A stretch of 9,019 bases of DNA from an uncultured Muribaculaceae bacterium (lineage in GTDB: Bacteria > Bacteroidota > Bacteroidia > Bacteroidales > Muribaculaceae). The translations under genes and the position numbers were made by a program. How positions within the stretch are numbered: the stretch's first letter is position 1; every line of letters starts with the position of its first letter. The notes under the pieces are model-generated. The model was not told where the DNA came from and did no database searches. It was given only the letters and a program-made list of their open reading frames with translations. Below, piece by piece: positions 6,942 to 9,019 of the stretch. The stretch is taken from contig CAJUBM010000118.1 of NCBI GenBank assembly GCA_910584735.1, positions 1-9,019 on the forward strand. The letters run 5' to 3'.

Positions 6942-7062
6942 GTTTCGATAACGGCAACAGGGTTGAACCAAAGTTCAGACTTCCATGTTCACAATTATAG
7001 GCAGTGGAGATTTATCCGGGTATTAGCGGAGTTCCCCGGCCATAATTCGCATAAGGTATTTC

Positions 7063-7181
7063 TAAGTAACTGGTCGAAATTATTTTAATGTTTGTCCGAG
7101 GAAAAGATTCTAAAAATTTTGCCGGAGAAACATTGAAATAATCAGACCAGTTAGAATAAAATAATTTTGAACAGTTACTTA
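7063..7181. repeat. 24-bp imperfect inverted repeat with an extra internal copy
   Basis: The 24 bases at 7063-7086 and the reverse complement of 7158-7181 agree at 22 positions, differing only at pairs 7073/7171 and 7076/7168. Each outer end reads TAAGTAACTG. A third, degenerate copy at 7131-7153 also matches the reverse complement of the left arm (7067-7090) with a short gap. GTATTT occurs just outside both ends (7056-7061 and 7183-7188), which could be a target-site duplication. The right arm carries the -7 box of the next gene. It may be a MITE-like insertion, a regulator site, or a small invertible segment; no recombinase or transposase is in the window. Confidence 0.7.
7162..7169 (+). 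promoter_or_regulatory. likely -7 box of the GlsB/YeaQ-family gene
   Basis: TAATTTTG matches TAnnTTTG and would give a leader of about 35 bases. No clear -33 TTTG is seen at the right distance. The box lies inside the right arm of the inverted repeat at 7063-7181; the equivalent sequence in the left arm, read on the minus strand, is TAATTTCG. Confidence 0.45.
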
Positions 7182-7209
7182 AGTATTTATAACGTAAAAG
7201 ATTTTATTT

Positions 7210-7461
7210 ATGAGTTTCATCTGGTTCATTCTGATTGGTATAGTCTCGGGATTCGTAGCCGGCAAGCTGATGCGCGGCGGAGGTTTCGGGCTGGTGGTCA
7301 ACCTGATTGTTGGTATAATCGGCGGCGTACTCGGAGGATGGCTGTTCGGCCTGATCGGCATCACTACCGCCGGGATTATAGGTAGCCTCATCACATCGGT
7401 GGTAGGCGCGATATTCCTGCTGTGGATAGTGGGGCTGCTAAGCCGTGCCGTGAACCGATAG
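7210..7461 (+). CDS. GlsB/YeaQ/YmgE family small inner-membrane stress protein
   Basis: The 83-residue protein is almost wholly hydrophobic, with three predicted membrane helices at about 3-19, 27-48 and 52-78. Its glycine-rich pattern is typical of the GlsB/YeaQ/YmgE (transglycosylase-associated) family: GIVSGFVAGKLMRGGGFG, then NLIVGIIGGVLGGWLFGLIG and GIIGSLITSVVGAIFLLWIVG. The length is normal for the family. Members are often induced by general stress or on entry to stationary phase, but no biochemical activity is established. The start is the ATG after an A/T-rich leader. It appears to be transcribed alone, with its promoter in the inverted repeat just upstream and a new promoter before the next gene. 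The family assignment is secure. Confidence 0.92.
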   Translation: MSFIWFILIGIVSGFVAGKLMRGGGFGLVVNLIVGIIGGVLGGWLFGLIGITTAGIIGSLITSVVGAIFLLWIVGLLSRAVNR

Positions 7462-7463
7462 GG

Positions 7464-7483
7464 TAGGAGGCGGTTCCGTCCTA
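7464..7483 (+). terminator. weak hairpin just after the GlsB/YeaQ gene
   Basis: TAGGA (7464-7468) pairs with TCCTA (7479-7483), with CGG/CCG inside. It starts three bases after the stop codon but has no T-run, so it may be only a 3' protective hairpin or a chance pairing. Confidence 0.25.
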
Positions 7484-7558
7484 TATGTGATTTCTGTTGT
7501 ACGGATACGATAGGATATAGGATGATAAAAAATGGTAGGAATATCAGGATTATTGGGC

Positions 7559-7588
7559 ATTGTTTCCGGCTGCGATGTCGTAACTTTG
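7559..7588 (+). promoter_or_regulatory. promoter immediately before the CMD/cupin gene
   Basis: ATTG (7559-7562), 18 bases, TAACTTTG (7581-7588) is close to the TTTG/TAnnTTTG consensus. The -7 box ends only four bases before the ATG at 7593, so transcription would begin at or next to the start codon, giving a leaderless mRNA. Confidence 0.55.
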
Positions 7589-7592
7589 CGAT

Positions 7593-8408
7593 ATGAAAAA
7601 GTTACTCTCACTACTCATACTCTGCATAGCTACATCCAACATCATGGCACAACAGAAAATAATACAGGATGCCGGACGCAAGGCCCTTGGTGGATTCGCC
7701 CCTGAGTTCGCGCGGCTCAATGACGATGTCCTTTTCGGCGAGGTGTGGGGCCGCAACGACCTGCTGAGCCTCCGCGACAGGAGCCTCATAACGATTACCG
7801 CCCTTATCAGCCAGGGAATAACGGACAATTCGCTGCTTTTCCATCTGCAGTCGGCGCGTAAGAACGGCATCACACGCATCGAGGTGGCCGAGGCAATAAC
7901 CCATATCGCTTTCTATGCCGGCTGGCCCAAGGCTTGGGCGGCGTTCAATCTCGCCAAGACAGTCTGGGCCGATGACACGTCCGGGACTGATGCGAGAGCA
8001 GAATTCCAGCGCGGCATGATTTTCCCCGTCGGCGAGCCTAACACGGCATATGCCCGCTACTTCACCGGCAACAGCTATCTGGCCCGCATCTCCGATTCGC
8101 AGATTCCATTCGCGAACGTAACATTCGAACCGCGCTGCCGCAACAACTGGCACATACACCGGGCATCCCGAGGGGGAGGGCAGATGCTCGTAGGCGTAGC
8201 CGGACGCGGATGGTACCAGGAAGAGGGTAAGCCTGCCCGCGAGATACTCCCCGGCACGGTAATCCATATTCCCGCCAACGTGAAGCACTGGCACGGCGCC
8301 GCAGCCGGTGGCTGGTTCGCCCACCTCGCTTTCGAAATTCCCGGCGAGGATGCCTCCACCGAGTGGCTCGACCCCGTCACCGATGCCTATTACGACACCC
8401 TGGAATAG
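7593..8408 (+). CDS. secreted carboxymuconolactone decarboxylase/cupin fusion protein
   Basis: The 271-residue protein begins with a signal peptide (MKKLLSLLILCIATSNIMAQ, probable cleavage near 19/20), so it probably acts in the periplasm. Residues 35-127 form a carboxymuconolactone decarboxylase-like (CMD) domain: ARLNDDVLFGEVWGR, LSLRDRSLITITALISQG, LLFHLQSARKNGIT, EAITHIAFYAGWPKAWAAF. It lacks the CxxC pair of AhpD-type peroxidases; its only cysteines are C11 and C182. Residues 170-248 form a cupin with likely metal ligands H187 and H189 (WHIH), Q197 where many cupins have Glu, and H232 or H234 in IPANVKHWHG. CMD-cupin fusions are common in Bacteroides and are usually annotated only by domain; the substrate is unknown. 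GC content is clearly higher than in the left-hand operon, consistent with resident chromosome. The signal peptide fixes the start. Confidence 0.88.
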   Translation: MKKLLSLLILCIATSNIMAQQKIIQDAGRKALGGFAPEFARLNDDVLFGEVWGRNDLLSLRDRSLITITALISQGITDNSLLFHLQSARKNGITRIEVAEAITHIAFYAGWPKAWAAFNLAKTVWADDTSGTDARAEFQRGMIFPVGEPNTAYARYFTGNSYLARISDSQIPFANVTFEPRCRNNWHIHRASRGGGQMLVGVAGRGWYQEEGKPAREILPGTVIHIPANVKHWHGAAAGGWFAHLAFEIPGEDASTEWLDPVTDAYYDTLE

Positions 8409-8447
8409 CGCCGGGTATCTGTCGCCTGTCTTAAGGCTATCCCATTT

Positions 8448-8494
8448 CTCAGGCGTCAGTCTCGCAAGAAATACCGTTTGCCTCAGGCGTCAGT
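8448..8494 (+). repeat. 13-bp direct repeat pair
   Basis: CTCAGGCGTCAGT occurs at 8448-8460 and 8482-8494, 34 bases apart, in the non-coding stretch after the CMD/cupin gene. Both copies are followed by a CTC within two bases. The function is unknown; they could be remnants of a local duplication or protein-binding sites. Confidence 0.7.
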
Positions 8495-8580
8495 TCTCAG
8501 ACATACGGCCGTCGTATTAATGTTAAACACGAAATTTCCATAAGATTTTTCATTCTCCCCGTCAAAAAAGTCGTGTTAAA

Positions 8581-8612
8581 TTTGGCAGTTCAAAAAAAAC
8601 TCCCTACCTTTG
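8581..8612 (+). promoter_or_regulatory. promoter of the tRNA-Lys gene
   Basis: TTTG (8581-8584), 20 bases, TACCTTTG (8605-8612) is a clean Bacteroidetes promoter. Transcription should begin near 8618, about 47 bases before the mature tRNA. The leader contains two hairpins: AGGGG/CCCCT (8624-8637, loop AACA) and CCTCTTCAAGAGG (8644-8656). Confidence 0.75.
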
Positions 8613-8664
8613 CATCGCTTTTGAGGGGAACACCCCTGCAAGCCCTCTTCAAGAGGTCATCGGA

Positions 8665-8737
8665 GATTCGCTAGCTCAGCTGGTAGAGCACAACACTTTT
8701 AATGTTGGGGTCCTGGGTTCGAGCCCCAGGCGGATCA
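8665..8737 (+). tRNA. tRNA-Lys (anticodon TTT)
   Basis: The 73-base cloverleaf is complete. The acceptor stem GATTCGC (8665-8671) pairs with GCGGATC (8730-8736) through one T-G wobble, and the discriminator is A8737. The D stem is GCTC/GAGC. The anticodon stem CAACA/TGTTG encloses loop CTTTTAA with anticodon TTT at 8698-8700. The variable loop is GGGTC, and the T arm CTGGG/CCCAG encloses TTCGAGC. CCA is not encoded. It has its own promoter and terminator, so it is transcribed as a single-gene unit. Confidence 0.97.
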
Positions 8738-8761
8738 CAGAACAAAACGGCAAGATGCCGC

Positions 8762-8796
8762 AAATCGCTGAAACTAAGACAGTTTCAGCGATTTTT
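8762..8796 (+). terminator. intrinsic terminator of the tRNA-Lys transcript
   Basis: AAATCGCTGAAACT (8762-8775) and AGTTTCAGCGATTT (8781-8794) are perfect 14-bp reverse complements around an AAGAC loop, followed by a five-T run (8792-8796). A small CGGCA/TGCCG hairpin (8748-8760) precedes it and may mark the 3' processing region of the tRNA precursor. Confidence 0.88.
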
Positions 8797-8852
8797 GTAA
8801 TGCCCCTATCCGGCAAAATAACGCACATTGTAGGGTTCAGAGGTGTGCAATT

Positions 8853-8888
8853 CGTGAACAGCCCGTGCCGTGAACAGTTTTGTTCACG
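8853..8888. repeat. repeated CGTGAACA motif: direct pair plus perfect inverted repeat
   Basis: CGTGAACAG occurs at 8853-8861 and 8869-8877, 16 bases apart. The second copy also forms a perfect 8-bp inverted repeat with TGTTCACG (8881-8888) around GTTT. The arrangement suits a dimeric DNA-binding protein with an extra half site, or an integrase arm site. No gene starts nearby in the window. Confidence 0.7.
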
Positions 8889-8949
8889 ATTTCCGAGTGG
8901 GATTTGTAACTATCTAACCTTCTGCGTTTTTCTGCGATTTACCGTCTTG

Positions 8950-8994
8950 AAAGTGGGGCTTTCATACTCTCCGCAGGGTTCAAATCCCCACTTT
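8950..8994 (+). other. tRNA T-arm-like fragment within a 9-bp inverted repeat
   Basis: GGGTTCAAATCCC (8976-8988) matches the conserved tRNA T-loop region. AAAGTGGGG (8950-8958) and CCCCACTTT (8986-8994) are perfect reverse complements that could mimic an acceptor stem. No D arm or proper anticodon arm can be drawn, so it is not a functional tRNA. It may be a tRNA 3' remnant such as an attachment site, or a chance resemblance. Confidence 0.4.
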
Positions 8995-9019
8995 TCGGGA
9001 ATTATGAGTTGATTTCGGG

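Larger units (their letters stand above)
6809..7209. other. 401-base intergenic region
   Basis: I see no coding gene here. It contains the terminator of the secreted-protein gene (6903-6941), an unremarkable stretch to 7055, the inverted-repeat structure at 7063-7181, and the likely promoter box of the small membrane protein (7162-7169). Confidence 0.6.

Noticed and set aside
6467..6971. Overlapping open frames on both strands around the end of the secreted-protein gene
   Set aside because: They lie in other frames of the 995-residue gene or cross its terminator, and show no conserved pattern.
8522..8580. Imperfect inverted repeat TTAAACACGA/TCGTGTTAAA as a terminator for the CMD/cupin gene
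   Set aside because: The loop is about 38 bases, there is a mismatch and no T-run; it overlaps the approach to the tRNA promoter and is probably chance in AT-rich sequence.
8905..9000. A complete tRNA-Ser ending at the GGGTTCAAATCCC motif
   Set aside because: CTTGAAA at 8946-8952 looks like a Ser anticodon loop, but no matching 5' acceptor strand or D arm exists upstream, and the T stem has only three pairs.
8755..9012. Possible 85-residue plus-strand protein after the tRNA
   Set aside because: It begins within the tRNA terminator region, crosses the 14-bp stem and the tRNA-like fragment, and has no recognisable domain.
1..9019. CRISPR array or complete insertion sequence
   Set aside because: No set of regularly spaced repeats and no transposase gene were seen on either strand.

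Overview
The window looks like chromosome from a gut-type Bacteroidales bacterium, possibly Muribaculaceae. The genes lack Shine-Dalgarno sites. Several starts are preceded by the Bacteroidetes housekeeping promoter (TTTG, about 19-20 bases, TAnnTTTG). A large secreted protein ends in the short C-terminal motif common in Muribaculaceae/Prevotella exported proteins. The taxon is an inference from these signs only.

Left part (1-3350) is an accessory, defence-like region that is visibly more AT-rich over 1-2180. On the minus strand an operon reads right to left: a small Xre-type regulator (1859-2092), a GIY-YIG nuclease with a RAMA/DUF4357-like C-terminal domain (1219-1857, one base after the regulator), a cytosolic type I 5'-nucleotidase of the HAD fold (285-1214, 4 bases further), and after 49 bases a Bro-N (phage antirepressor/DinD-like) protein that runs off the window. 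To the right lies a minus-strand Mrr-type restriction endonuclease (2438-3349). In the 345-base gap between them, two back-to-back promoters share a palindromic core. One drives the regulator operon. The other points right into a gene-free stretch that ends at a perfect 16-bp bidirectional terminator, so it probably makes a structured RNA of about 210 nt. Two nucleases that may sense modified DNA, a nucleotidase and a possible RNA around one control region make this the most interesting part of the window.

Middle part (3350-7062) holds one large gene, a 995-residue exported protein with three starch-binding-like (CBM26-like) modules at its N terminus. An eight-G tract lies just upstream of its likely promoter, and a strong hairpin terminator follows it.

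Right part (7063-9019) looks like ordinary chromosome: a 121-bp inverted-repeat structure, a GlsB/YeaQ small membrane protein, a secreted carboxymuconolactone-decarboxylase/cupin fusion that may be made from a leaderless mRNA, and a tRNA-Lys(TTT) with a clear promoter and terminator. Beyond the tRNA, the end of the window carries repeated CGTGAACA motifs and a tRNA T-arm-like fragment, which may be the edge of an integration site.
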